Positions 1-9,214 of a stretch of DNA of 64,000 bases are shown here, in pieces. Within the stretch, counting starts at the first letter, position 1; every line of letters starts with the position of its first letter. This DNA comes from Marinicella pacifica (GTDB lineage: Bacteria; Pseudomonadota; Gammaproteobacteria; Xanthomonadales; Marinicellaceae). The notes beneath the pieces are model-generated. The model was not told the DNA's origin. It made no database searches and saw only the letters and a list, made by a program, of their open reading frames with translations. A program made the position numbers and the translations under genes. The stretch is from contig NZ_BMEO01000012.1 in NCBI RefSeq assembly GCF_014636635.1, positions 1 to 64,000 on the forward strand. Direction: 5' to 3'.

Positions 1-286
1 TTACATAAAATAAATTTTAAAACAAAGTATACATATTTGGTATAGATAACATCATATGAATAAAAATGACTTTGTTGATACCTCGTGCCATGTATTTTTC
101 CTGATTGAATTGCGGTTAATTATAGGTGGATTATTATAGCGCTTCAAGCGACAATCAACCATCTAATTAGTCGCTTTTATTGACAACTGTAAGAATTTAT
201 TGACATCGGTATCAGAAAATCACGGCAGAAAATATCAAGCCGGCCTTGCACAATACAGGCTCTTACCATCAATAAAGGGAGACTTT
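1..286. other. AT-rich leader region without a clear gene
   Basis: No convincing coding region is visible. Two TTGACA hexamers (180-185 and 200-205) look like -35 elements for the pilin gene that follows, but neither has a good -10 at the usual distance. An imperfect inverted repeat around 138-175 (cgcttcaagcgac and tagtcgctttt) could be a terminator for a gene left of the window. Confidence 0.3.
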
Positions 287-802
287 ATGTCACATAAGCA
301 AACAGGTATGACCCTGATAGAAATGGTCATTGCTCTGGCCGTTATCGGAATTTTAACCGGGTATGCGGTCCCCAATTACCAAACGTTTAAGCACAATAAA
401 ATGATGACCACTGAAATTAATCGCCTCATCAGCAGTCTTTATTTTGCGCGCAACCAAAGTATTATTTTGGGACACCATGTCATTCTGTGTCCGAGCCAAT
501 CATTGACAAGTTGTGACGCCTCCAGTCAGTGGCACAAAGGCTGGCTGGTGTTCAGGGATGACAACCAAAACAAAAAACTCGACAACAATGAAATTGTATT
601 AACCACAGAACAAGCCATGCAAGGGACTTTGCAGGCGGTGGCTTCGGTGTACCGGCAAAAGATTCGTTATGACCGACTGGGTGCGTCGCCCGGAACTAAT
701 TTATCTATTCGGTTTTGTGATTTTCGTGGGGCTGAATTTGCCAAAGCCATTATTGTTAACAATGTAGGGCGCCCGAGGGTTGCGGACACAGGACACTGTT
801 AA
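287..802 (+). CDS. GspH/FimT-family minor pseudopilin
   Basis: Minor pilin or pseudopilin of a type IV pilus or type II secretion machine, placed in the inner membrane and assembled into the fibre. The 171-residue product begins with a class III signal peptide: a short polar leader ends at G7, followed by M-T-L-I-E with the Glu at mature position 5 and about 20 hydrophobic residues. Downstream is the GspH/FimT body (W..GW.VF.D.N.N......E, about residues 75-100). An in-frame TTG at 200 would add 29 residues ahead of the prepilin leader. ATG 287 is preferred because GGGAG lies 4 nt upstream and it gives a normal leader. No other pilin gene is adjacent, so whether it serves a pilus or secretion cannot be told. 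Confidence 0.85.
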   Translation: MSHKQTGMTLIEMVIALAVIGILTGYAVPNYQTFKHNKMMTTEINRLISSLYFARNQSIILGHHVILCPSQSLTSCDASSQWHKGWLVFRDDNQNKKLDNNEIVLTTEQAMQGTLQAVASVYRQKIRYDRLGASPGTNLSIRFCDFRGAEFAKAIIVNNVGRPRVADTGHC

Positions 803-821
803 GTCCGACGGATAAAGTGGG

Positions 822-1148
822 TTAATTCGTGGTAAAACTCTCACCACAACCACAGGAACCGGTGGCGTTGGGGTTGTTATACACAAATATCTGGTTAATG
901 CCCTGTTTTTCGTAATCAATGGTGGTGCCTTTGACTTTGTCCAGGTCTTGTTGTGGCACAATGAGGGAAATACCCTGATCTTCAAAAACGACATCATCCT
1001 TCTGTTTATCATGGGCAATGCTGACATCATATCCCCAGCCGGAGCAGCCCATTTTTTTTACTTTTACCCGAAAACCGATGGCATTGTTGTCTTGTTGTAA
1101 AAAATAGCGGATGCGATTGGCCGCTTGTTCAGTGAGTTTTAAGGACAT
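822..1148 (-). CDS. IscA/ErpA-type iron-sulfur cluster carrier
   Basis: A-type carrier protein that receives and delivers Fe-S clusters in the cytoplasm. The 108-residue product has the three ligand cysteines of the HesB/IscA family: C35 in GCSGWGY, and C99 and C101 in the C-terminal SCGCGESF. An upstream in-frame start at 1229 adds 27 residues without family similarity, whereas MSLKLTEQAA at 1148 is where IscA-type proteins begin. It stands alone, not in an isc or suf operon, and is convergent with the pilin gene 19 nt away. IscA and ErpA cannot be separated by eye. Confidence 0.88.
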   Translation of the reverse strand: MSLKLTEQAANRIRYFLQQDNNAIGFRVKVKKMGCSGWGYDVSIAHDKQKDDVVFEDQGISLIVPQQDLDKVKGTTIDYEKQGINQIFVYNNPNATGSCGCGESFTTN

Positions 1149-1275
1149 TCTATTGTAAAAAATTAAACTGAGTTGAAGATGATGCTTATTGTAGCATTTT
1201 TCAAGTGTGATAATAGCCCGGCAAGGCATTCAGAATGAGAACTATTGAGGCCATTGTATAAAACAATTCCCAAAA

Positions 1276-1314
1276 GCAAAAAAAAAAACAGCAACCATCC
1301 CTGGTTACTGTTTT
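1276..1314 (-). terminator. Rho-independent terminator of the phasin gene
   Basis: Reading the minus strand, a 12-bp stem with one mismatch (arms aaaacagcaacc and ggttactgtttt, 6-nt loop) is followed by a run of about ten T. It starts about 30 nt past the phasin stop codon. Confidence 0.85.
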
Positions 1315-1344
1315 GGGGGACACGGTTAGAACCGTTGCAGCTGT

Positions 1345-1749
1345 TTAAGCTGACTTTTCTAATTTTTTGATTTCTTTGGTTAAGGCATCGATCTTTTGAC
1401 TGAGTTTGTCCATGTCTTCGCCGGTTGGAATGTCCAACTTGTGCAAAGCATTTTCAACCCGGGCTTCGAATAACCTTTCGATTTTTTCAACTTGCTCGTT
1501 GGCATACGCTTTTAAGCCTTTGACTTTCTTTTCCGCCATTTCAGTGGTTTCATTGACTGATTTCTTGGATTTCTTTTCAAATTTTTTGCCTTCTTTGATC
1601 AGTTGATCATAGAATTTTTGGCTTTCTTTGCTGCCTTTTGTATATAATTTCACGGCTTCTTCCTGGGCCATTGATACGGCACCCATACCGGCTAAATAGA
1701 TATTTTTGGCTGATTCTTTCACTTGGTTTGTTACTTCGTTTGTGTTCAT
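1345..1749 (-). CDS. Phasin family protein
   Basis: Small helical phasin-type protein. Family members coat polyhydroxyalkanoate granules and limit their size. The 134 residues are almost wholly amphipathic helix, rich in Lys and Glu. An N-terminal region (about 15-60: AKNIYLAGMGAVSMAQEE, then KGSKESQKFYDQLIKEGKK) matches the PhaI/PhaF-type phasin domain, and a coiled-coil tail ends the protein. An AGAGAGG Shine-Dalgarno sequence precedes the ATG. It is monocistronic with its own terminator. No PHA synthase or depolymerase lies nearby, so a role in PHA storage is inferred from the family only. Confidence 0.8.
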   Translation of the reverse strand: MNTNEVTNQVKESAKNIYLAGMGAVSMAQEEAVKLYTKGSKESQKFYDQLIKEGKKFEKKSKKSVNETTEMAEKKVKGLKAYANEQVEKIERLFEARVENALHKLDIPTGEDMDKLSQKIDALTKEIKKLEKSA

Positions 1750-1838
1750 TTTTTAGACCTCTCTTAATTGTGTTTTTCAGATTATGTGGGTATCATATCC
1801 AGATAAGTTAGAGCAAACACACTAAACAACAAAAAAAT

Positions 1839-2609
1839 ATGAAATTTAACGATTGGCACGACACAGACCCCGAATTTACCCTGTCTTTAAGTAAAGCTGA
1901 CTTAAAAGACCGTTGGCAAGAACTGCATCAGGCTGATTTAGCACAATTGCCCTCCGGTGACTTACTGGATGCCTGGCTGGCATTTCACAATGGTGATTTT
2001 GCGAAAGCCGGCAAAATGGGACGTGGTCTGGGTATTAAGGGTCTGCCGGTGGTCCTCCGTTGTGTGGTGGCCTACACAGATTATGTGTGCGAAGATGATA
2101 AAGTATCCACTGAACTATTACATGATGCGTATTTATATGGTGTTAAACTCTGTGAAGACAGCCATTTTGATATGAACTGTGAATTCACCACCGCACTCAC
2201 TATGGGACGTTATTCTCAGTCCATTTCAGTGACCAAAGCCCTGCACCAGGGTATGGGCGGTAAAATCAAATCACGTTTGACGGCGGTTCTTGAGCACCAA
2301 CCGAAACACGCAGAAGCCCATGTGGCGATGGCGTTGTACCATGCCGAAATCATTAACAAGGTGGGTGCGACTTTGGGCGGAATCACCTATGGCGCCAAAA
2401 CCAAATCAGCATTACAGCATATTGAACAGTCTTTGTCTTTAGCGCCAACCGCCATTAATCTCATTGAGGCCGGAAACGCCTATATTTTACTGAAAGAAAA
2501 AGATGCGGTGAGCAAAGCCACAGAGTTGTATCAACAAGCGGCGAATTTGAAGCCTCTGGATGCTTTACAGGCTATGGACATTGATTTTGCGAAATCACAA
2601 CTGGATTGA
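1839..2609 (+). CDS. TPR-repeat hypothetical protein
   Basis: Soluble 256-residue protein of unknown function with no signal peptide or membrane segment. The C-terminal half holds helical repeats of TPR character: residues about 155-250 include PKHAEAHVAMALYHAEI, then SALQHIEQSLSLAPTAINLIEAGNAY and KATELYQQAANLKPLD. The N-terminal part is acidic and not recognised. TPR domains normally bind other proteins. There is no clear Shine-Dalgarno sequence, only an A-rich leader before the ATG. Its stop lies 6 nt from the convergent lpxC stop. Confidence 0.7.
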   Translation: MKFNDWHDTDPEFTLSLSKADLKDRWQELHQADLAQLPSGDLLDAWLAFHNGDFAKAGKMGRGLGIKGLPVVLRCVVAYTDYVCEDDKVSTELLHDAYLYGVKLCEDSHFDMNCEFTTALTMGRYSQSISVTKALHQGMGGKIKSRLTAVLEHQPKHAEAHVAMALYHAEIINKVGATLGGITYGAKTKSALQHIEQSLSLAPTAINLIEAGNAYILLKEKDAVSKATELYQQAANLKPLDALQAMDIDFAKSQLD

Positions 2610-2615
2610 GTAATA

Positions 2616-3527
2616 CTAAACCGTCAGATACGCCGGTAACATGGCGGCGGGACGGTCTTTTTTGCCTTCAAAAGTAACGATTTCGTAAGCAGACTCATCT
2701 GCCAGCAAAGCCCGGGCCAACTCGTTGTTTAAGGCATGACCTGATTTATAACCGTGAAACTGTCCGATAATGGGGTGACCCAATTGATAAATATCCCCGA
2801 TGGCATCCAACAGTTTATGCTTCACAAACTCAGATTCATAGCGCAATCCGTCATTATTTAGCACTCGGTAATCATCGAGAACAATGGCGTTGTCCATACT
2901 GCCACCCAGCCCCAGGTTATGGCTTCGCAAAGTTTCAATATCACGCATGAATCCGAAAGTACGGGCACGCGAAACTTCTTTAACAAAGGACTGACTGTTT
3001 AAATCGATTTCGGCATAACGGCAATGGTCTTCAAAAGCCGGATGATCGAATTCAATTTCAAATGAATAGTGGCTGCCGCTGCCGGGTTTAAGCACGGCAT
3101 ATTTATCATCGACAGTGATTTTGACTTCTTTTTTGATTTTTATAAATCGACGGGGGGCGTCCTGCTCCCGAATTCCCGCGGATTGAATCAAAAACACAAA
3201 CGGTCCAGAAGAGCCATCCATCACCGGTACTTCAGAAGCACTCAGATCCACATAGCAATTATCAATATTCATACCGGCAAAAGCCGCCATTAAATGCTCA
3301 ACGGTACCCACTTTGACACCATTTTTTACCAGTGTCGTAGACATACTGGTCTCGCCCACATTAAGCGCATTGGATGCAATGGTCACGGGTTGTTTGTAAT
3401 CCACTCGCCGAAAAACGATGCCGGTATTCACCGGGGCAGGCTGTAAAGTGATAAAAACCTTTTGTCCCGAATGGATACCCACGCCGGTGGCGCGTACTGT
3501 GTTTTTAAGTGTTTGTTGTGCAATCAT
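2616..3527 (-). CDS. lpxC: UDP-3-O-acyl-N-acetylglucosamine deacetylase LpxC
   Basis: Zinc-dependent deacetylase of the first committed step of lipid A synthesis, in the cytoplasm. At 303 residues it matches the enterobacterial enzyme (305). The zinc ligands are visible as H78 (TVEHLMAA), H237 and D241 ([11 protein letters not shown]), with H264 of SGHALNN as the catalytic His. The ATG at 3527 ([11 protein letters not shown]) fits the family start. A TTG ten codons upstream is less likely. The gene sits at the end of the dcw cluster, about 200 nt after ftsZ, with its own candidate promoter. No stable hairpin follows the stop. Confidence 0.97.
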   Translation of the reverse strand: MIAQQTLKNTVRATGVGIHSGQKVFITLQPAPVNTGIVFRRVDYKQPVTIASNALNVGETSMSTTLVKNGVKVGTVEHLMAAFAGMNIDNCYVDLSASEVPVMDGSSGPFVFLIQSAGIREQDAPRRFIKIKKEVKITVDDKYAVLKPGSGSHYSFEIEFDHPAFEDHCRYAEIDLNSQSFVKEVSRARTFGFMRDIETLRSHNLGLGGSMDNAIVLDDYRVLNNDGLRYESEFVKHKLLDAIGDIYQLGHPIIGQFHGYKSGHALNNELARALLADESAYEIVTFEGKKDRPAAMLPAYLTV

Positions 3528-3566
3528 AAATGACTGATTTAAACCGTATTTGGTCAATTTTTGCCG

Positions 3567-3594
3567 ATTGTATCACAAGTTTATGCCTAAACAA
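3567..3594 (-). promoter_or_regulatory. Candidate lpxC promoter
   Basis: On the minus strand TTGTTT (3594-3589) and TACAAT (3572-3567) are separated by 16 nt and sit about 40 nt upstream of the lpxC ATG. This fits a sigma-70 promoter that would uncouple lpxC from the ftsZ transcript. A perfect 7-bp palindrome (gttgttt/aaacaac) lies just upstream. Confidence 0.5.
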
Positions 3595-3728
3595 GGGTTT
3601 TGTTGTTTTTAAACAACGCTTGTGTCTTTTTTAAGACAGCCGGAAAATTAGGGGCGGCGGGAGGTTCGCCGCACCCTCTTTTCTTGATTTGACCGGTGTG
3701 ATTGGCCGATCATGGTCACTTCGATTAA

Positions 3729-4895
3729 TTAATCCAACTGGTTTCTTAAAAAAGTCGGAATGTCCAAATAATCATCGGCTTCCTGGGTTTTGTCATCACT
3801 TCTGAGCTGATTTATCACCGCACGGCCACTGTCTTTTTCATTCAAGCCTTCATCTCGACTGGCACGCAGTGGCTGATCAACTTGATTGTTGGTGGCTTCG
3901 CGCACAATTTCCACTGATTTAAATTGCTTTTTCTTGGCGCTTCGATTTAATCCGGTGGCCACCACAGTCACCCGGATTTCATCTTTCATCTCCATATCAA
4001 TGGAGGTACCCACCACCACCGTGGCTTCGTCTGATGCGTATTCTTTGATCAGATCACCGATTTCATCATATTCCCCGATGGTTAAATCCATGCCGGCGGT
4101 GATGTTCACCAGGACACCGTTGGCACCATGCATATCAATGTCTTCAAGCAAAGGTGAATTCATCGCTAATTCAGTGGCGGCCGCGGCGCGGTCATCGCCT
4201 TTACCTGAACCAGAACCCATCATGGCCATACCCATTTCACTCATCACGGTGCGCACATCGGCAAAGTCAACATTCACCAGCCCCGGACAGGTAATCAGTT
4301 CAGCAATGCCTTGCACCGCACCCTGCAATACATCATTGGCGGCTTTAAAGGCATTTAATAATGTCACATCGCGGCCAAAATGGGTCAGTAATTTACCATT
4401 TGGAATGGTTATTAACGAGTCCACATGTTGCTCTAAATCCTGAATGCCCTTATTGGCCACATCCATCCGCCGTTTGCCCTCAAATGGAAATGGTTTGGTC
4501 ACCACGGCTACGGTCAAAATACCCATTTCTTTGGCAATCTGGGCAATCACCGGTGCCGCACCGGTGCCGGTACCACCGCCCATACCGGCTGTGATAAACA
4601 CCATGTCAGTATCCTGCAGGCTTTCTTTTAAACGTTCGGTATCTTCCAAAGCGGCCTGACGACCGACTTCGGGATTGGCACCGGCACCGAGGCCTTTGGT
4701 GACATTTTGGCCAATGCGGATTACATTTTTGCAATTGGTTTTTTCTAATGCCTGCATATCCGTATTGGCACATATAAATTCGACACCATCAATATTGGCA
4801 TCAACCATCTGTTGGACGGTGTTGCCACCGCCGCCACCGACGCCAATCACCTTGATGACTGCGCCAATGCTGTCGTTTTCCATTAATTCAAACAT
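3729..4895 (-). CDS. ftsZ: Cell division GTPase FtsZ
   Basis: Tubulin-like GTPase that polymerises into the Z ring at midcell. The 388-residue product has the GTP-binding signature GGGTGTG at 106-112, an N-terminal nucleotide-binding glycine cluster (GVGGGGGN, 18-25), the T7 synergy loop around 207-218 (NVDFADVRTVM), a variable linker and the conserved C-terminal peptide DYLDIPTFLRNQ, which binds FtsA and ZipA. A strong GGAGGT lies 9 nt before the ATG. It follows ftsA by 37 nt in the same orientation. Confidence 0.99.
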   Translation of the reverse strand: MFELMENDSIGAVIKVIGVGGGGGNTVQQMVDANIDGVEFICANTDMQALEKTNCKNVIRIGQNVTKGLGAGANPEVGRQAALEDTERLKESLQDTDMVFITAGMGGGTGTGAAPVIAQIAKEMGILTVAVVTKPFPFEGKRRMDVANKGIQDLEQHVDSLITIPNGKLLTHFGRDVTLLNAFKAANDVLQGAVQGIAELITCPGLVNVDFADVRTVMSEMGMAMMGSGSGKGDDRAAAATELAMNSPLLEDIDMHGANGVLVNITAGMDLTIGEYDEIGDLIKEYASDEATVVVGTSIDMEMKDEIRVTVVATGLNRSAKKKQFKSVEIVREATNNQVDQPLRASRDEGLNEKDSGRAVINQLRSDDKTQEADDYLDIPTFLRNQLD

Positions 4896-4932
4896 ATCAA
4901 TATACCTCCAAAATAAAATCTCATTTCAGCGA

Positions 4933-6159
4933 TCAATAATCGCCCAGAAACCACTTTTTAAATTTATGAAGCCAGGTTTCTGACTCCGTTAAATTATCGG
5001 CAACATAATCACTGTTGCTGCCGTATTGCAATAAACCGACGCCCGTGGCATGGACCGGATTATTGACAACCTCTTTTAAGCCGGTAACGCCCACCGGCAC
5101 ACCCAGACGAACGGGCACATGGAAGACCTCTTCGGCCAGTTCCACGGCGCCTTCCATTCGGGCGGCACCACCGGTTAATACGATACCGGCGGCAATTAAA
5201 TCAATGTAGCCGCTGCGCTGCAGATCGGCCTGAACTAAACTGAACAATTCTTCATAACGCGGTTCCACCACTTCAGCCAGTGTTTGTCGCGCCAGACGCC
5301 GTGGCGAACGGTCACCTACACTGGGTACAGAAATGGTTTCTTCGGCTGACGCCAGTTGCCGTAAGGCACAGGCATATTTCAGCTTAATGTCTTCGGCATG
5401 TTGCGTTGGGGTGCGCATTGAAACCGCAATGTCATTGGTCACTTGATCACCGGCTATGGGGATGGTGGACACATGACGGATGGCGCCCTGGGTAAACACG
5501 GCAATGTCCGTTTTACCGGCACCAATATCAACCATGCACACACCCAGTTCTTTTTCATCTTCGGTCAGTACTGCGGTGGCCGAGGCCAGTTGCTCGACTA
5601 TCAGCTGATCCACAGACAATCCGCAACGGGCAACACATTTATTGATGTTTTGTGCGGCGCTGTCAGAGCCGATGATCAAATGCACCCGCGCTTCTAAGCG
5701 CACACCGGACATGCCCACCGGATGGCGGATGCCGTCCTGGCCGTCAATCACATATTCCTGCGGCAACACATGCAATACTTTTTGATCATTGGGAATCGCC
5801 ACCGCCCGCGCCGCATCCAGGACTTTCTCCACATCCAGTTTACTGACCTCTTTGTCCTTAATGGCGACAATGCCATCTGAATTGATGCTGCGGATATGAC
5901 TGCCGGCAATGCCGACAAAAACCGACTGAATTTCACAACCGGCCATCAATTCCGCTTCCTCTATAGCCCGTTTAATGGATTGTACGGTGGATTCAATGTC
6001 CACCACCACGCCACGTTTCAAACCACGCGAGGGTGAGGAGCCGATACCCACCACTTCCATGGAGCCATCGGTGTGTACCTCACCGACAATGGCCACCACT
6101 TTGGAAGTACCAATGTCCAGGCCGACTTGTAGCTGGCTGTCATTTTTTTTCACTTTCAT
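4933..6159 (-). CDS. ftsA: Cell division actin-like protein FtsA
   Basis: Actin-like ATPase that tethers FtsZ to the membrane and recruits later division proteins. The 408 residues show the phosphate-1 motif (VGLDIGTSKVVAIV, about 13-26), a 1C domain (SVFVGIAGSHI), the phosphate-2 motif (VDIGAGKTDIAVF) and the adenosine motif (GIVLTGGAARMEG). The C-terminal amphipathic helix (HKFKKWFLGDY) is the membrane-targeting sequence. AGGAGGT lies 7 nt upstream. The start overlaps the ftsQ stop by one base (TGATG), so translation is probably coupled. Confidence 0.98.
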   Translation of the reverse strand: MKVKKNDSQLQVGLDIGTSKVVAIVGEVHTDGSMEVVGIGSSPSRGLKRGVVVDIESTVQSIKRAIEEAELMAGCEIQSVFVGIAGSHIRSINSDGIVAIKDKEVSKLDVEKVLDAARAVAIPNDQKVLHVLPQEYVIDGQDGIRHPVGMSGVRLEARVHLIIGSDSAAQNINKCVARCGLSVDQLIVEQLASATAVLTEDEKELGVCMVDIGAGKTDIAVFTQGAIRHVSTIPIAGDQVTNDIAVSMRTPTQHAEDIKLKYACALRQLASAEETISVPSVGDRSPRRLARQTLAEVVEPRYEELFSLVQADLQRSGYIDLIAAGIVLTGGAARMEGAVELAEEVFHVPVRLGVPVGVTGLKEVVNNPVHATGVGLLQYGSNSDYVADNLTESETWLHKFKKWFLGDY

Positions 6160-6902
6160 CAGCTGACCTCCTGTTTCTGATTGGATTTAGATTGTGGCTG
6201 AGGGGTTTTTTCTTTGGGACGCCATTGCACCACATAACCATTGCTGTAACGCAAATCAACACGTTGCGGCGTTTGCTGACTGGATCGCAATAAATTCTGC
6301 CAGGTATCGGCCAAACGCAAAGCGCGTGACTCCTGTTGTTCAGTACCCAAATTAATGTCCAAACCATTGCGTAAAGTCAATTGCCAGCCACCGCGCTGGC
6401 TGACTTGGGCCACAGATATTTCATGGCCCAGTGGTTGCAACAAACGATTAAACCGGTTAAACAGTTTATACAGCGCCTGCACCTGATTATCAGGACCATA
6501 TAATTTTGGCAAACCAGCGACATCATCCATGCGTTCGACGTTGAACAGTTCTCCACGCTGGTTAATCAGTTGTTGCTCATTCCAAATCGCAGTCGGCTGA
6601 TGTTCAGTCAAGGTGACTTTCAGACTGTTGGGCCATTGTTTAACCACATGTGCTTCACGCACCCAGTTCAGGGACTTTAAGCTCTTTTTAACCTGATCCG
6701 TGTCCAATCGGAAGAAAGATTTCTCACTGGTTTTTTTAATCGCAAAACGCACTTGCTCTGCGGACACCCGCCGGTATTCAGCCGCCACTTCAACCTCACT
6801 GATGGTCCATCGCTCAGATTGAATCAACCCACTCATCAGGGCCGACACCAATAACAGGGCAAGCAAACTGACAATCATCATTAATTGAGCAAATTTATTC
6901 AT
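6159..6902 (-). CDS. ftsQ: Cell division protein FtsQ
   Basis: Bitopic divisome protein linking the Z ring to septal synthesis through FtsB and FtsL. From the chosen start it is 247 residues: short cytoplasmic tail, one transmembrane helix (MIVSLLALLLVSALMSGLI, about 8-27), a periplasmic POTRA domain (about 34-105, beginning SERWTISEVEVAAEYRRVS) and a beta domain. The C-terminal tail is Gln/Lys-rich. A longer reading from 6956 is possible, but ATG 6902 has GGAGAG at proper spacing and overlaps ddl by only 8 nt. Confidence 0.93.
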   Translation of the reverse strand: MNKFAQLMMIVSLLALLLVSALMSGLIQSERWTISEVEVAAEYRRVSAEQVRFAIKKTSEKSFFRLDTDQVKKSLKSLNWVREAHVVKQWPNSLKVTLTEHQPTAIWNEQQLINQRGELFNVERMDDVAGLPKLYGPDNQVQALYKLFNRFNRLLQPLGHEISVAQVSQRGGWQLTLRNGLDINLGTEQQESRALRLADTWQNLLRSSQQTPQRVDLRYSNGYVVQWRPKEKTPQPQSKSNQKQEVS

Positions 6903-7794
6903 TCCGCTCTCCGGTTTTGATGATTTCAGCCACCAGTCGATTAAAGTCCCAGCCATGAACCTGAGCCGCTTTGGGCAACAGACTGGTGGCAGTCATACCG
7001 GGCGTGGTGTTGGCTTCCAAAAACCAACGCCGTCCGGCTTCATCAACAATAAAATCCACCCGGCCCCAGCCTTTGATCTGCAACACATCAAAAATCAATT
7101 GGGTGTCACTTTGTAACTGACGTTGCATGGCTTTACTCAATGGTGCCGGGCACTGATAGCGGGTTTTCTGACTGTTATATTTGGCTTCATAATCATACAG
7201 TTCACCCGCCGGTTCTATACTGACTACCGGCAATATGACCTCACCCACCATGCCCACTGTGCATTCGACACCGGCCATAAACTGTTCCACCAGTACCTGA
7301 TCCGTGAGATTAAAAGCCTGCCGAACAACCTCAGATAAATCATCCGCATGATTAACCTTGGTTAATCCGACACTGGATCCTTCGCTGGCCGGTTTGACAA
7401 TCCAGGGGCCTTCGGCAGCATCCACAATTAACTGCTCGGGTTTGTCTAATAACTGAAACGGTGGCGTGGATATGCCGTGTTGTGCCACCAAAGTTTTGGC
7501 CATGTGTTTGTGCCAGCTCAAGCAACCGCCCACATAATCACAGCCGGTGTAGGGTACGCCTTCTAAAGCCAGCCAGGCGGCCAGGCGACCATCTTCTCCG
7601 TCCGCCCCATGCAATATGTTAAACACCAAATCAATGCCATGCCGACTGAGTGCTTTGAGTTCCTTGAGATCATTGGCACAAATAACTTCATGACCCAGCG
7701 CTTTAAGGGCCTTGGCCACGGCATGACCTGAACTTAAAGACACGTCACGTTCTGCACTGTGCCCGCCCATTAACAAAGCAATGCGTTTAGCCAT
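6895..7794 (-). CDS. ddl: D-alanine--D-alanine ligase
   Basis: ATP-grasp ligase that joins two D-Ala for the peptidoglycan stem peptide. At 299 residues it is of DdlB size. N-terminal substrate domain: ALLMGGHSAERDVSLSSG, with the conserved Glu and the Ser loop. Central ATP-grasp fold: WIVKPASEGSSVGLTKV. C-terminal metal site: FIVDEAGRRWFLEANTTPGMT. It overlaps murC upstream and ftsQ downstream by 8 nt each, as expected inside the dcw operon. Confidence 0.97.
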   Translation of the reverse strand: MAKRIALLMGGHSAERDVSLSSGHAVAKALKALGHEVICANDLKELKALSRHGIDLVFNILHGADGEDGRLAAWLALEGVPYTGCDYVGGCLSWHKHMAKTLVAQHGISTPPFQLLDKPEQLIVDAAEGPWIVKPASEGSSVGLTKVNHADDLSEVVRQAFNLTDQVLVEQFMAGVECTVGMVGEVILPVVSIEPAGELYDYEAKYNSQKTRYQCPAPLSKAMQRQLQSDTQLIFDVLQIKGWGRVDFIVDEAGRRWFLEANTTPGMTATSLLPKAAQVHGWDFNRLVAEIIKTGERNE

Positions 7795-9214
7795 GATTAA
7801 CCTCCGCTTGGCTGATCATTGTCTGGATAACCGATCCGATGGAACCGGCACCAATCATGAGCACCACATCATCTACAGATACAATATGTGATAAGGTTTC
7901 AGGCAGTTGATACACATCCTGAACAAAAATCGGATCCAGCTTGCCCCGGTTGCGAATGCTTCGGCTCAAGTCCACGGCAGTCGCCCCTGAAATTTCTGAC
8001 TCACCGGCGGCATAAACTTCACTTAACACCAACACATCGGCATCATTCAGTACGTCACTGAACTCATCAAATAAATCCCGGGTACGGCTGTATCTGTGGG
8101 GCTGAAAAACCACCACCAAACGCTGATCCGGCCAGCCGTCCCGACATGCTGCGATCACCGCCGCCACCGCGGTCGGGTGATGGGCGTAATCATCAATCAG
8201 CGTGAATTGACCGCCTTTGGGCGCTGCTATTTTATGGATATTAAAACGCCTGCCGACACCGGTAAATCCGCCCAGAGCGCGTTTAATGACGGCCGCCGGC
8301 ACATCCAGCTCCAGCGCCACCGACAGGGCCGCCAGGGCATTGAGCACATTGTATTCACCGGCAATGTTCAAGCGAATATCCTGTAACAAAGGTAGGCCAT
8401 CAACCACCACGTCAAATGTCATAAATTCATGGTTTTGTCTAATATTGACGGCCCTGACCTGCGCTTTTGACGATAAACCAAAAGTCACTTTATGGCGTGA
8501 AACCCGAGTGGCCAGTTCAGCCACCCGTTCATCATCAACACCCAGCACCGTTACGCCGTAAAACGGTACCCGGTGAATAAAATTATTGAAGGCCTGATTC
8601 AATACCTGAATATCATTGTCAAAAGTCTGCATGTGGTCTTCATCGATGTTGGTGACCACCGCCATCACCGGCTGCAATAGTTCAAAAGAGCCATCTGATT
8701 CATCCGCTTCGGCCACCAGATATTCTCCGGCACCCAAGCGCGCATGTGAACCGGCGGCCGTCAATAAGCCACCAATCACAAAAGTCGGATCCAAACCGGC
8801 CTCTGCCAAAATACTGGCAACCAAACTTGTGGTGGTGGTTTTTCCGTGGGTTCCGGCCACCGCAATACCCACCTTAAAGCGCATCAATTCTGCCAGCATT
8901 TCAGCCCGCGTTAACACCGGTAAAGCCGCCTCCCTGGCCGCTTTTAATTCCGCATTGGCGGCACCTATGGCCGATGAATACACCACCACATCAGCTTCAT
9001 TAATCAAGGCCGCATCATGTTGATAGAAAACCTTGACGCCCATGCCGGTCAGGCGTTCGGTGGTTTTACTGCGTTGCTGATCAGAACCGCTGACCTTAAA
9101 ATCCAGGTTATGCAGCACTTCGGCAATGCCTGACATGCCCGATCCACCGATACCAATCAGATGAATGCGTTGCATGCGGCGGGCGAATTTATGTTCCGGG
9201 GTTAAATAACTCAT
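7787..9214 (-). CDS. murC: UDP-N-acetylmuramate--L-alanine ligase
   Basis: Cytoplasmic ATP-dependent ligase adding L-Ala to UDP-MurNAc. The 475-residue product has the Mur-ligase dinucleotide-like fold at the N-terminus (IHLIGIGGSGMSGIAEVL), the P-loop GTHGKTTTTSLVA, the central VTNIDEDHM and the C-terminal DDYAHHPTAV. The start is ATG 9214, which overlaps the murG stop as ATGA and is preceded by AGGTGG. A reading from 9232 adds six residues without support. Confidence 0.97.
   Translation of the reverse strand: MSYLTPEHKFARRMQRIHLIGIGGSGMSGIAEVLHNLDFKVSGSDQQRSKTTERLTGMGVKVFYQHDAALINEADVVVYSSAIGAANAELKAAREAALPVLTRAEMLAELMRFKVGIAVAGTHGKTTTTSLVASILAEAGLDPTFVIGGLLTAAGSHARLGAGEYLVAEADESDGSFELLQPVMAVVTNIDEDHMQTFDNDIQVLNQAFNNFIHRVPFYGVTVLGVDDERVAELATRVSRHKVTFGLSSKAQVRAVNIRQNHEFMTFDVVVDGLPLLQDIRLNIAGEYNVLNALAALSVALELDVPAAVIKRALGGFTGVGRRFNIHKIAAPKGGQFTLIDDYAHHPTAVAAVIAACRDGWPDQRLVVVFQPHRYSRTRDLFDEFSDVLNDADVLVLSEVYAAGESEISGATAVDLSRSIRNRGKLDPIFVQDVYQLPETLSHIVSVDDVVLMIGAGSIGSVIQTMISQAEVNHG

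Noticed and set aside
200-286. Longer N-terminus for the pilin from TTG 200
   Set aside because: It would bury the prepilin leader 29 residues inside the protein; ATG 287 has a Shine-Dalgarno and a normal leader.
3886-4443. 185-codon open frame on the plus strand
   Set aside because: Lies wholly antisense to ftsZ, low-complexity Ser/Thr/Pro composition, no Shine-Dalgarno; a shadow of ftsZ codon usage.
6895-7794. Vancomycin-type D-Ala-D-Lac ligase
   Set aside because: Position in the dcw cluster and DdlB-like sequence and size indicate the housekeeping D-Ala-D-Ala ligase.
8616-9023. 135-codon plus-strand frame
   Set aside because: Antisense to the conserved murC coding sequence and without family resemblance.
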